A DNA stretch of 23,346 nt, from IMG/VR virus record IMGVR_UViG_3300042860_000188, positions 1-23,346 of that record; one strand, given 5' to 3'. Both the position numbers and the translations under genes were made by a program. The DNA comes from a virus. Under the pieces are notes generated by a model. That model saw only the letters and a program-made list of their open reading frames with translations. It ran no database searches and was not told the origin of the DNA. Below, one piece after another: positions 7,760-14,181 of the stretch (positions within the stretch are counted from its first letter, which is position 1; each line of letters begins with the position of its first letter).

Positions 7760-7791
7760 ACAGGCCAGCAGAGATGTTGGCCTGTTTTTTT
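7760..7791 (+). terminator. Strong intrinsic terminator after the coat operon
   Basis: ACAGGCCA (7760-7767) pairs perfectly with TGGCCTGT (7778-7785) across a 10-base loop and runs into seven T residues (7785-7791). This is a textbook Rho-independent terminator, placed 7 bp after the stop of the preceding gene. It would end or attenuate the coat transcript and lower expression of the tail genes downstream. Confidence 0.9.
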
Positions 7792-7805
7792 AACTGGAGA
7801 ACGAA

Positions 7806-7976
7806 ATGCCAATGACCAAAGGTTACTCTCAGAAATCCATCGGCAAGAACATTGCGATGGAAATGAAATCGGGCAAGCCACAAAAGCAAGCTGTTGCAAT
7901 GGCACTCAGCACGGCAGCCAAGGCAGCAAAAGCCGCAGGCAAGCCAAGCAAAGCGCCGATGAAGAAAATGAAATGA
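7806..7976 (+). CDS. Small basic phage protein (56 aa)
   Basis: Start ATG 7806 has GGAGA (7796-7800) 5 bp upstream; the protein is 56 residues. It is Lys/Ala-rich with the segment KSIGKNIAMEM and then KSGKPQKQAVAMALS, a pattern I know from small uncharacterised phage proteins near head genes. The tail is a Lys/Ala-rich string ending PMKKMK. Net charge is strongly positive with no acidic C-terminus, so nucleic-acid contact is plausible. Its stop overlaps the next ATG (ATGA, 7973-7976). The function is unknown. Confidence 0.75.
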   Translation: MPMTKGYSQKSIGKNIAMEMKSGKPQKQAVAMALSTAAKAAKAAGKPSKAPMKKMK

Positions 7977-8272
7977 TTAAGTCAGCCGCAATCGTCAAGA
8001 CCAAAACTCTCGCCCCGTGGCGAGAGTTGCGGCTGCAAAAGCGCAAAGCCAAAAAGATTGCGATGCTTGAGCGCAAAGCGATCAAGCAGTATTACCCATC
8101 CCGCATTGATGCCCCAATCATTGAGGTGCAAGCTGCACCGCAGGACGATGCGCCCCCAACCCGCACTGAGCTGGAGGCCAAGGCCACAGAACTTGGAATC
8201 AGGTTTGATGGTCGCACAAAGGACAAAAAGCTGGGACAATTGATCCAAGACAGACTGTCTACAGGAGAATAA
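7973..8272 (+). CDS. Small basic protein with HeH/LEM-like C-terminus
   Basis: A 99-residue protein. Residues 15-41 are very basic (RELRLQKRKAKKIAMLERK). A Pro/Asp linker follows (about 52-62), and then residues 64-95 (RTELEAKATELGIRFDGR, continuing to IQDRL) resemble the two-helix HeH/LEM-SAP type motif often found at the ends of phage head proteins. Such a basic helix plus HeH could contact DNA or the capsid. It is translationally coupled to the gene upstream, and its end carries the Shine-Dalgarno AGGAG (8263-8267) of the gp4-like gene. The motif assignment is by pattern only. Confidence 0.65.
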   Translation: MIKSAAIVKTKTLAPWRELRLQKRKAKKIAMLERKAIKQYYPSRIDAPIIEVQAAPQDDAPPTRTELEAKATELGIRFDGRTKDKKLGQLIQDRLSTGE

Positions 8273-8273
8273 C

Positions 8274-8756
8274 ATGGGATGGACCAAGCGCCAATTTATT
8301 GAGCAGGCTTTCGATGAGATTGGCCTGGCCTCCTATGCCTTCGACCTTGGCCCAGAGCAAATGCAGTCTGCTCTGCGCAGGCTGGACACCATGCTGGCCG
8401 CCTGGAATGCCTTGGGCATTCGTCTGTCATACCCGCTGCCATCCAGCCCCCAGGACAGTGATCTGGACGAGCAGACCAACGTGCCCGACAGCTCCAACGA
8501 GGCCATCTACACCAACCTGGCCATCAAGTTGGCCCCGAGCTACGGCAAGCAAGTGATGCCTGACACCAAGGCCACGGCCAAGGAGTCGTACAACACGCTC
8601 CTGTCCCGTGCTGCCATGCCAATGGAGCAGCAACTGCCCAGCACCATGCCAGCAGGCGCAGGCAACAAGCCCTGGCGCGTCTACGACAATCCATTCATTC
8701 GTCCACCAGCCGATCCCGTCCTGGCCGGTCAAGACGGCCCAATCGAATACTACTGA
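8274..8756 (+). CDS. Head completion / tail accessory protein, P22 gp4-like
   Basis: A 160-residue protein (P22 gp4 has 166). The N-terminal helical half has the family pattern: ALRRLDTMLAAWNALGIRLSY (positions 28-48), then EAIYTNLAIKLAPSYG and AKESYNTLLSRAA, with a Pro-rich end containing PSTMPAGAGN, close in pattern to PSRMPTGSGN of P22 gp4. In P22 this protein binds the portal underside after packaging and is the platform for gp10. It begins 1 bp after the previous stop with AGGAG 6 bp upstream. P22 gp4 has been linked to a muramidase activity; no catalytic residues can be identified here by eye. Confidence 0.85.
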   Translation: MGWTKRQFIEQAFDEIGLASYAFDLGPEQMQSALRRLDTMLAAWNALGIRLSYPLPSSPQDSDLDEQTNVPDSSNEAIYTNLAIKLAPSYGKQVMPDTKATAKESYNTLLSRAAMPMEQQLPSTMPAGAGNKPWRVYDNPFIRPPADPVLAGQDGPIEYY

Positions 8757-8768
8757 GGAACAGCAGTC

Positions 8769-9953
8769 ATGCCCACGATCAATCAACTATCGCCCATTTC
8801 TCAAGTATCCGGTGGCGATCAGCTCCCGATCTATGTGCCCAACAATGGTGACGCACGCAGGGTCTCGGTCACGCAGCTTCTGCAATATTTCCAGCAGACG
8901 TTTGCATCTCCGACCTTGGCGACGAACCTATACGTTCCAGGCACAGGCTTTAACATCACTGTGCCAACACCCGTCAGCAATGACCAGTGGATGCTCCTGC
9001 AGCCTGCTGGCACACTGGCCACTGGCACGATCACCCTGCCATTGAACACTGGCGTGCCTGATGGCACCACGGTGCTGATTACGACCACGCAAGAGATCAC
9101 CTCGCTGACCATTGCGCTCAATGGTGCGACTGCTATTTTTGGTGGCGTGACTTCGCTGGCCGCTGGCACCGCAACAGCAATCAGGTTCTATCAGGCAACG
9201 AATTCCTGGTATCAGATTAACGCTGAGACGGTTTATGCCGCTGGTGTGCAAACTTGGCTGGCAAACCCCACCAGCGCCAATCTGCGTGCGGCAATGACCG
9301 ATGAGACCGGCACAGGCGTGCTGGTTTTCAACAACACCCCGACTTTAATCACACCAATCCTTGGCACGCCAACATCAGGTACTCTGACCAATTGCACTGG
9401 TTTACCGATTGGAACTGGCATATCTGGTTTAGCTTCAAACGTGGCCGCTTTCTTGGCAACCCCAAGCAGCGCCAATCTTGCCGCTGCGTTGACCGATGAA
9501 ACTGGCACAGGCGCAAATGTATTTGCAAACACACCAACGCTGGTGACCCCAATTCTCGGGACTCCAACGTCTGGGGCATTGACAAACTGTACTGGGTTGC
9601 CGCTAACCACAGGCGTGACTGGCGCTCTGCCAGTTGCCAATGGCGGTACAGGGGCATCTGCAACAGTTCAGGCATTGAGTGGCCCAGGTGCGGTAAATAT
9701 CACAAGTCTTGTCACTGCTTTTACTTCAACTGCAACTGGCAATGCGTTGACTCTTGCTGATGGCGCACAGGGGCAACTGAAAACAATTATTTATGTCGCA
9801 GAAGCGGCTGGTGGCGATACTGGTGTTTTGACTCCAGCCAATCTTGGAAGTGCTACCACGATCACCTTCAATGCCGTTGGAGATTCAGTAACTCTCCAGT
9901 TTGCTGGCACTGACTGGTGGGTTGTTGGGTTCCGTGGTGCGGTGGTTGCGTGA
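8769..9953 (+). CDS. Repeat-containing fibre-like virion protein
   Basis: A 394-residue beta-rich protein. The N-terminus (1-42, pattern ISQVSGGDQLPIYVPNNG then VSVTQLL) is the short adaptor often found at the start of phage tail or head fibres. Two 65-residue tandem repeats occupy about 160-287, each with TDETGTG, NTPTL, TPILGTPTSG and LTNCTGLP. ALPVANGGTG (286-295), common just before fibre C-terminal domains, follows, then a beta domain (300-394) ending DWWVVGFRGAVVA. A role in adsorption or as a head/tail decoration fibre is likely. It sits between the gp4-like and gp10-like genes, where P22 has no gene. Spacing to gp4 is 12 bp with GAGGA (8755-8759). Confidence 0.75.
   Translation: MPTINQLSPISQVSGGDQLPIYVPNNGDARRVSVTQLLQYFQQTFASPTLATNLYVPGTGFNITVPTPVSNDQWMLLQPAGTLATGTITLPLNTGVPDGTTVLITTTQEITSLTIALNGATAIFGGVTSLAAGTATAIRFYQATNSWYQINAETVYAAGVQTWLANPTSANLRAAMTDETGTGVLVFNNTPTLITPILGTPTSGTLTNCTGLPIGTGISGLASNVAAFLATPSSANLAAALTDETGTGANVFANTPTLVTPILGTPTSGALTNCTGLPLTTGVTGALPVANGGTGASATVQALSGPGAVNITSLVTAFTSTATGNALTLADGAQGQLKTIIYVAEAAGGDTGVLTPANLGSATTITFNAVGDSVTLQFAGTDWWVVGFRGAVVA
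9246..9629 (+). repeat. Two tandem 195-bp coding repeats within the fibre gene
   Basis: Residues 160-222 (DNA 9246-9434) and 225-287 (9441-9629) align along their length with a 65-residue period; TDETGTG, TPILGTPTSG and LTNCTGLP are shared almost unchanged. DNA identity is lower than protein identity, showing old duplication kept by selection on the protein. Such units usually build the shaft of trimeric fibres. Confidence 0.7.
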
Positions 9954-10141
9954 TGGCCACCAAGCCCAAGTCATCTGTCAATAAGGCGGCTGTTTATACC
10001 AAGCCGACTATGCGCAAGAACCTGTTCGAGAAGATCAAAGGGCAGGCTGTGCAGGGCACTGAAGCTGGGCAGTGGTCAGCTCGCAAGGCGCAGTTGCTGG
10101 CCAAGCAGTACAAGGCCAAAGGTGGAGGTTATAAGTCATGA
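9953..10141 (+). CDS. Small basic protein, resembles N-terminal half of DUF5872
   Basis: A 62-residue protein whose ATG (9953) overlaps the fibre stop by one base (TGATG). Residues 13-62 read AAVYTKPTMRKNLFEKIKGQ, then GQWSARKAQLLAKQYKAKGGGYKS. The GQWSARK...GGGYK pattern is one I recall from DUF5872-type viral proteins, where it is usually followed by a segment like the product of the next gene. Highly basic, no Cys, no membrane segment. The next gene overlaps by ATGA (10138-10141). Function unknown; the family assignment is from memory and needs an HMM search. Confidence 0.7.
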   Translation: MATKPKSSVNKAAVYTKPTMRKNLFEKIKGQAVQGTEAGQWSARKAQLLAKQYKAKGGGYKS

Positions 10142-10371
10142 AGGCCACGCAGAAATCGCTCAAGGACTGGAGCGCACAGAACTGGCGCACCAAGTCTGGC
10201 AAGCCGTCCAGCGAGACGGGAGAGCGCTATCTGCCTGAGAAGGCCATCAAGGCTTTGACCCCGGCTGAGTACGCTGCAACAACCCGCGCCAAGCGCGAGG
10301 CCACATCCAAGGGAAAACAGTTTGCAAAGCAGCCCAAGAAGGTGGCCGCAAAAGTGGCGAGGTACAGATGA
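10138..10371 (+). CDS. Small basic protein, resembles C-terminal half of DUF5872
   Basis: A 77-residue protein with SLKDWSAQNWRTKSGKPSSE, GERYLPEKAIKALTPAEYAA, then TTRAKREATSKGKQFAKQPK. The order W...WRTK.GK, RYLP.KA, T..AT..K and GKQF matches the second half of DUF5872-like proteins as I remember them. It is basic throughout and lacks any enzymatic motif. It is coupled to both neighbours by ATGA overlaps (10138-10141 and 10368-10371), so the three genes are a single translational unit. Shine-Dalgarno-like GGAGG lies at 10125-10129. Function unknown. Confidence 0.75.
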   Translation: MKATQKSLKDWSAQNWRTKSGKPSSETGERYLPEKAIKALTPAEYAATTRAKREATSKGKQFAKQPKKVAAKVARYR

Positions 10372-10664
10372 AAACACCGGCATGGCAGCGCAAAGAAGGG
10401 CAGAACCCAAAGGGCGGCTTGAACGCTGCTGGTCGCGCCAGCTTGAAAGCTGCAGGCCAGAACATCAAGCCACCTGTTAAGTCGGGCGACAACCCAAGGC
10501 GAGCCAGCTTCCTGGCTCGAATGGGAAACATGCCTGGCCCAGAGATGAAAAACGGCGAGCCGACCAGGCTGCTGCTCAGTCTGAAGGCTTGGGGCGCAAG
10601 CTCCAAGGAGGACGCACGCTCCAAGGCCAAGGCAATCTCAGCACGCAACAAAGCCAAAAAGTGA
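10368..10664 (+). CDS. Small basic protein, DUF6321-like
   Basis: A 98-residue protein, Lys/Arg/Gly-rich. It begins MKTPAWQRKEGQNPKGGLNA, and has the segments NIKPPVKSGDNPRRASFLAR, MGNMPGPE and LLLSLKAWGASSKEDA before a Lys/Ala-rich end. This motif string (AW.RKEGQ, GGLN, PPVK.GDNPRR.SF..RM, GPE, LSL.AWGASSK) is conserved in small viral and phage proteins I associate with DUF6321. No known enzyme motif; the invariant look suggests a folded structural or nucleic-acid-binding protein. It is coupled to the preceding gene (ATGA) and ends 4 bp before the gp10-like gene. Confidence 0.75.
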   Translation: MKTPAWQRKEGQNPKGGLNAAGRASLKAAGQNIKPPVKSGDNPRRASFLARMGNMPGPEMKNGEPTRLLLSLKAWGASSKEDARSKAKAISARNKAKK

Positions 10665-10668
10665 TGCC

Positions 10669-12114
10669 ATGCAAGTTCCAATCCTAAGCGGCATCTACAC
10701 TGACAGCACACCAGAGCTGCGCACCGCCTACCCTGTGAACATGGTGCCAGTGCCAAAGGCATCAGGCATCAGCAATGGATTCCTGCGGCCTGGCGATGGC
10801 ATTGTGGCCAACGGCACAGGCCCAGGCGTTGACCGTGGCGGCATCAACTGGAACGGCGTCTGCTATCGAGTCATGGGCACCAAGCTGGTCTCCGTGGCCA
10901 GCAATGGCACTGTGACCGTGCTGGGCGATGTTGGTGGGCCTACCACCGAGCTGGTGACGATGGACTACAGCTTTGATGTGCTGGCCATTGCATCCGGTGG
11001 AAGGTTGTATTACTGGATTCCAGTCAATACTCCTGGAACCATAGGCTGGAACCCAACGGCTCCAATCTTGCGGCAAGTCACTGATCCAGACCTTGGCGTA
11101 GTGCTGGACTTCTGCTGGGTTGACGGCTACTTCATGACTACTGATGGTGCCAATTTGGTCGTCACCGAGTTGTCAGACCCGACCCAGGTCAACCCCCTGA
11201 AATACGGCAGCTCAGAAGTTGACCCTGATCCTGTTGTAGCACTCATCAAGCTGCGCAACGAGGTCTATGCCATCAACAGGAACACGATGGAGGTCTTCGA
11301 CAACGTGGGCGGCGAGTTGTTTCCATTCGCACGCATTGACGGCGCACAAGTTCAAAAGGGCGCTCTTGGCACGCACGCCTGCTGCATCTACTTGGAACGC
11401 ATTGCCTTCTTGGGCGGTGGCCGCAATGAATCCCCAGGCATCTACCTTGGCGCAGCGGCCACCACCCAGAAAATCAGCACGCAGGAAATCGACAATCTGC
11501 TCCTTCAGTACACCGAGGCGCAACTGGTCAAGGTTCAACTGGAAGCACGCAACGACAAGAATCACCAGCACCTCTACGTCCACCTGCCAGACCGCACGGT
11601 GGTCTACGATGCCTCAGCATCTGAGGCTTTGGAGCAGCCTGTCTGGTTCACTCTTACCACCACCGTGGCTGGTTTCAACCAGTATCGCGCGCGCAACATG
11701 GTCTGGATATACGACAAGTGGCTGGTCGGCGATCCGCAGTCCAGCTCCATCGGCTACCTTGTGCAAGACATTGGCCACCACTGGGGCCAACAGGTGCGCT
11801 GGGAGTTTGGCACGGTCATCGTCTACAACGAAGGCAATGGCGCAATCTTCAATGAGTTGGAGTTGGTCGCACTGACCGGCAGCGTGGCGCTGGGCAAGAA
11901 CCCGCAGATCAGCACCAGCTATAGCGTGAACGGCCTGTCCTGGAGTCAAGACCGCAGCATTGCTGTTGGCACGATTGGCAGCACAGCCAAGCGCCTGGCT
12001 TGGTTCCAGCAGGGGCACATGCGCAACTGGCGCATCCAGCGTTTCCGTGGCGACAGCGATGCCCATGTGTCGTTTGCACGCCTTGAGGCACAGATCGAGG
12101 CGCTGGCATACTGA
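10669..12114 (+). CDS. Tail hub / packaged-DNA stabilisation protein, P22 gp10-like
   Basis: A 481-residue protein (P22 gp10 has 472). Family features include an N-terminal LSGIYTDSTPELRTAYPVNM with the YPVNM core, a Gly-rich strand FLRPGDGI, then a beta-propeller-like series of strands and the segment HLYVHLPDRTVVYDASAS (P22 has HLPRHVLVYDASS). The C-terminal region ends in a beta domain with WRIQRFRGDSDAHVSF. In P22 this hexameric protein binds under gp4, closes the channel with the needle and carries the tailspikes. Good overall pattern match, no truncation. The stop overlaps the start of the needle-like gene (TGATG). Confidence 0.88.
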   Translation: MQVPILSGIYTDSTPELRTAYPVNMVPVPKASGISNGFLRPGDGIVANGTGPGVDRGGINWNGVCYRVMGTKLVSVASNGTVTVLGDVGGPTTELVTMDYSFDVLAIASGGRLYYWIPVNTPGTIGWNPTAPILRQVTDPDLGVVLDFCWVDGYFMTTDGANLVVTELSDPTQVNPLKYGSSEVDPDPVVALIKLRNEVYAINRNTMEVFDNVGGELFPFARIDGAQVQKGALGTHACCIYLERIAFLGGGRNESPGIYLGAAATTQKISTQEIDNLLLQYTEAQLVKVQLEARNDKNHQHLYVHLPDRTVVYDASASEALEQPVWFTLTTTVAGFNQYRARNMVWIYDKWLVGDPQSSSIGYLVQDIGHHWGQQVRWEFGTVIVYNEGNGAIFNELELVALTGSVALGKNPQISTSYSVNGLSWSQDRSIAVGTIGSTAKRLAWFQQGHMRNWRIQRFRGDSDAHVSFARLEAQIEALAY

Positions 12115-12908
12115 TGGCAACCGCACCACAATCCCGCAAGTTGAACCTGACCCGCGATCAGCTCGCGGAGTTCTTGACCGACCAGCAGCAGATCAGGCAG
12201 TTTGAGCTGCTGTTTTCTGCCGTCGATCAGCTCCAGGTTATTGTCGGGACTGACTTTGAGTACCAGGCAGACACGGCGGCGGCCACAGCCAACGAGGCGC
12301 TGGCGCAGATCAGTGCATTGGCACAAGAAACCTCTGTCAGCATTGCGTCAGCCGAGAACAAAGCCAATCAAGCATTGGCGCTGCTAAATAAATTGACCGC
12401 AGCCGTTGAGGGTTTGCAAATGACCCCACCGCCAAGGGAGTTTAAGCGCAGCCGCTACGGATCGTTCTACGACACCACCACTCAGACAGCCACCACAATC
12501 AACACAGCCAAGGCGATCACGTTCAACAACACCGACCTGAGCAATGGTGTTTATCTTGGTTCTCCCACCTCGCGCATCGTTGTGGACAGCGAGGGAATCT
12601 ACAACTTTGATACATCGTTTCAACTGGACAAAACCACAGGTGGCACTGCTGAGTTCTATTTTTGGTTCCGGCTCAACGGCGTGGATGTGACAAACAGCGC
12701 AAGCCAGATCAGAATTCAAGGCAACAACTCTGAAATTTTCTCGTCGTTAAATTACTTTTTTAACCTCAAGGCCAACGATTATGTCGAGCTGATGTTCTCG
12801 GTCACCGACCTCAGCGTCGAGGTTACCGCCTTTCCTGCGGCTGCACCGCACCCAGGTATTCCGTCCATAATTCTCACAGTCAACAACAACATCGGAGGTG
12901 TCCAATGA
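12114..12908 (+). CDS. Probable tail needle (gp26 analogue): coiled coil with C1q/TNF-like knob
   Basis: A 264-residue protein directly after the gp10 homologue, where P22 has the needle gene 26. Residues 1-45 are helical; 46-102 form an Ala/Gln/Glu-rich helix with GTD and TANEALAQISALAQ, a long trimeric coiled-coil candidate. A Pro break (104-107) follows. Residues 112-260 are beta-rich with the C1q/TNF-type pattern (TAKAITFNNTD, GIYNFDTSFQLDK, AEFYFWFRLNGVDV, YFFNLKANDYVELMFSV). The Sf6 needle is known to end in a TNF-like knob, so this architecture fits a needle that seals the portal and contacts the cell first. It could instead be an ordinary fibre. One-base overlap with gp10 supports joint assembly. 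Confidence 0.68.
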   Translation: MATAPQSRKLNLTRDQLAEFLTDQQQIRQFELLFSAVDQLQVIVGTDFEYQADTAAATANEALAQISALAQETSVSIASAENKANQALALLNKLTAAVEGLQMTPPPREFKRSRYGSFYDTTTQTATTINTAKAITFNNTDLSNGVYLGSPTSRIVVDSEGIYNFDTSFQLDKTTGGTAEFYFWFRLNGVDVTNSASQIRIQGNNSEIFSSLNYFFNLKANDYVELMFSVTDLSVEVTAFPAAAPHPGIPSIILTVNNNIGGVQ

Positions 12909-13240
12909 CCGTCATCATCAAAGTGCTGATTCCTGCCAAGCAGGCCGAGAATAGCCAGACCACTCAGTACACTGCCACCAACTGCAAGGCCATCATCGAC
13001 AAGTTCACTGCCACCAACACGAGCGCAGCAAATGTGACCATCAGCGTCAACCTGGTGACCAGTGGCGGCAGTGCAGGCACGAACAACTTGATCGTGGACA
13101 CCCGCAGCATCGTACCGGATGAGACCTACACTTTCCCAGAACTGGTTGGCCAGGCATTGGAGCCGAGTGGCTTCATCTCCACCATCGCCAGCGCAGCCAC
13201 ATCGTTGACAATCCGCGCATCTGGCCGAGAAATCACTTAA
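12905..13240 (+). CDS. Small beta-rich virion-type protein
   Basis: A 111-residue Thr/Ser/Val-rich protein, all-beta by pattern (IIDKFTATNTSAANVTISVN, then a Gly-rich turn, NLIVDTRSIVPDETYTFPEL). No signal peptide or membrane segment. The phrase of strands around DKFTATNTSAANVTISV is common in small structural proteins of podoviruses and siphoviruses, though no function is known to me. It has an ideal Shine-Dalgarno (GGAGGTG, 12894-12900) inside the needle gene end and overlaps it by ATGA. A minor tail or capsid component is the best guess from strand content and position. Confidence 0.65.
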   Translation: MTVIIKVLIPAKQAENSQTTQYTATNCKAIIDKFTATNTSAANVTISVNLVTSGGSAGTNNLIVDTRSIVPDETYTFPELVGQALEPSGFISTIASAATSLTIRASGREIT

Positions 13241-13251
13241 AGGAGAACAGC

Positions 13252-13653
13252 ATGGACAAATTCATGATGATGCCCAAGGGCTTTATGGGCCTGCCGATGG
13301 ATGAGGAATTCATCACCACGGCAGAAAACAAGAAGAACTATGTCATTGCGGTGCAGGATTGGAACTACGGCCCAGAGATGCCAACCAATGAGCCAGGCGC
13401 AAACAAGGAGTTTTACGCAGGGCTGGCCGAGGCTATGCAGTGCAGCGAAAAGGACGCACGGCGCAAACATTGCTCAAACTGTGGTTACTACGAAAACAGT
13501 TTTATGGACCAAGTCAAGATCGAGCGCATCCCGATGGCAGCCTACGACAAGGGCGCAGGCTTTCGTGGCCACTGTGAAAAGCTGAACTTCATCTGCAACG
13601 ACATGCGCGTCTGCCAGGCCTGGGAAGACCGGGAAGAAGAAGAAGAATATTGA
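13252..13653 (+). CDS. Cysteine-rich protein with HiPIP-like metal/iron-sulfur pattern
   Basis: A 133-residue soluble protein with six Cys: C64, C74, C77, C108, C115, C121. The segments HCSNCGYYE (73-81), GHCEKLNFIC (106-115) and VCQAWED (120-126) follow the order CxxC-aromatic, GxC, xCxxW. This is the cysteine layout of high-potential iron-sulfur proteins, in which four Cys bind a 4Fe-4S cube. Zinc binding is the alternative. The N-terminal 60 residues are Met/Glu-rich without recognisable fold; the C-terminus is an acidic tail (EEEEEY). Shine-Dalgarno AAGGAG (13240-13245), overlapping the previous stop. Phage virion clusters sometimes carry related Cys-rich genes; the function is unknown. 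Confidence 0.7.
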   Translation: MDKFMMMPKGFMGLPMDEEFITTAENKKNYVIAVQDWNYGPEMPTNEPGANKEFYAGLAEAMQCSEKDARRKHCSNCGYYENSFMDQVKIERIPMAAYDKGAGFRGHCEKLNFICNDMRVCQAWEDREEEEEY

Positions 13654-13665
13654 CGGGATGCCGAA

Positions 13666-14181
13666 ATGTGGGAAAATGCAGCCGCTGAGCCTATCGAGCC
13701 GCCAGCAGCTCACCCTGAACAGGAGCTGCGCATGTCTGGTGTCGATTGGTTGAGAGTGAACCTGCAAAGGGTTTTCGCGCTCCCAACGCCAGCCGTTGAG
13801 TGGCTGCTCATGCTTTATGGGGCCATACAGGTCTTTGATGATGTCGCAGACGGTGATCCAGTCGAGCGCGAAGACCTCAATGCGGTGATCTGGAACACCC
13901 TGGTAGGCATGAACCAGAACACATTTTGGATTGCCAACTCCCACAGCCTCGCACCCATAGTGGCCACCATGATTCTGAAGTGGCAGGCCTCCGACCAGGC
14001 CGAGCGATCAGGCAAGGCCGATGCACGGTCATTTATCTGGCGTGCAGGATACTATGACGTTGTGCTGATGACCGTGGCGCTGTGCCACGGCACTCGTCGT
14101 GCGACAGAAGATGCAAGCAGCGTCATGGAGTTGTATGGCGAGAAATTTGAAGACTACATGAAGGAGTTCAGCCATGCCTGA
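13666..14181 (+). CDS. Unknown phage protein with FDDVADGD motif
   Basis: A 171-residue mostly helical protein. Residues 45-66 (EWLLMLYGAIQVFDDVADGD and onward) include FDDVADGD (57-64), a sharply conserved-looking acidic cluster; further on are helices with GMNQNTFW, APIVATMILKW and YYDVVLMTVALCHG. I recall similar W/F-DD-D.D proteins in other phages but know no function. The start is uncertain: ATG 13666 has a weak GGGA, while ATG 13732 (residue 23) has AGGAG (13721-13725) six bases upstream and would remove a Pro/Ala/Glu-rich leader. It lies in the needle-to-ejection interval, where P22 has gp14, and overlaps the next gene by 8 bp. Confidence 0.65.
   Translation: MWENAAAEPIEPPAAHPEQELRMSGVDWLRVNLQRVFALPTPAVEWLLMLYGAIQVFDDVADGDPVEREDLNAVIWNTLVGMNQNTFWIANSHSLAPIVATMILKWQASDQAERSGKADARSFIWRAGYYDVVLMTVALCHGTRRATEDASSVMELYGEKFEDYMKEFSHA

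Noticed and set aside
13666-14181. Isoprenoid synthase on the basis of the DDxxD-like motif
   Set aside because: The protein is only 171 residues, with no second Asp-rich motif and no fitting context. The motif alone does not support the enzyme.
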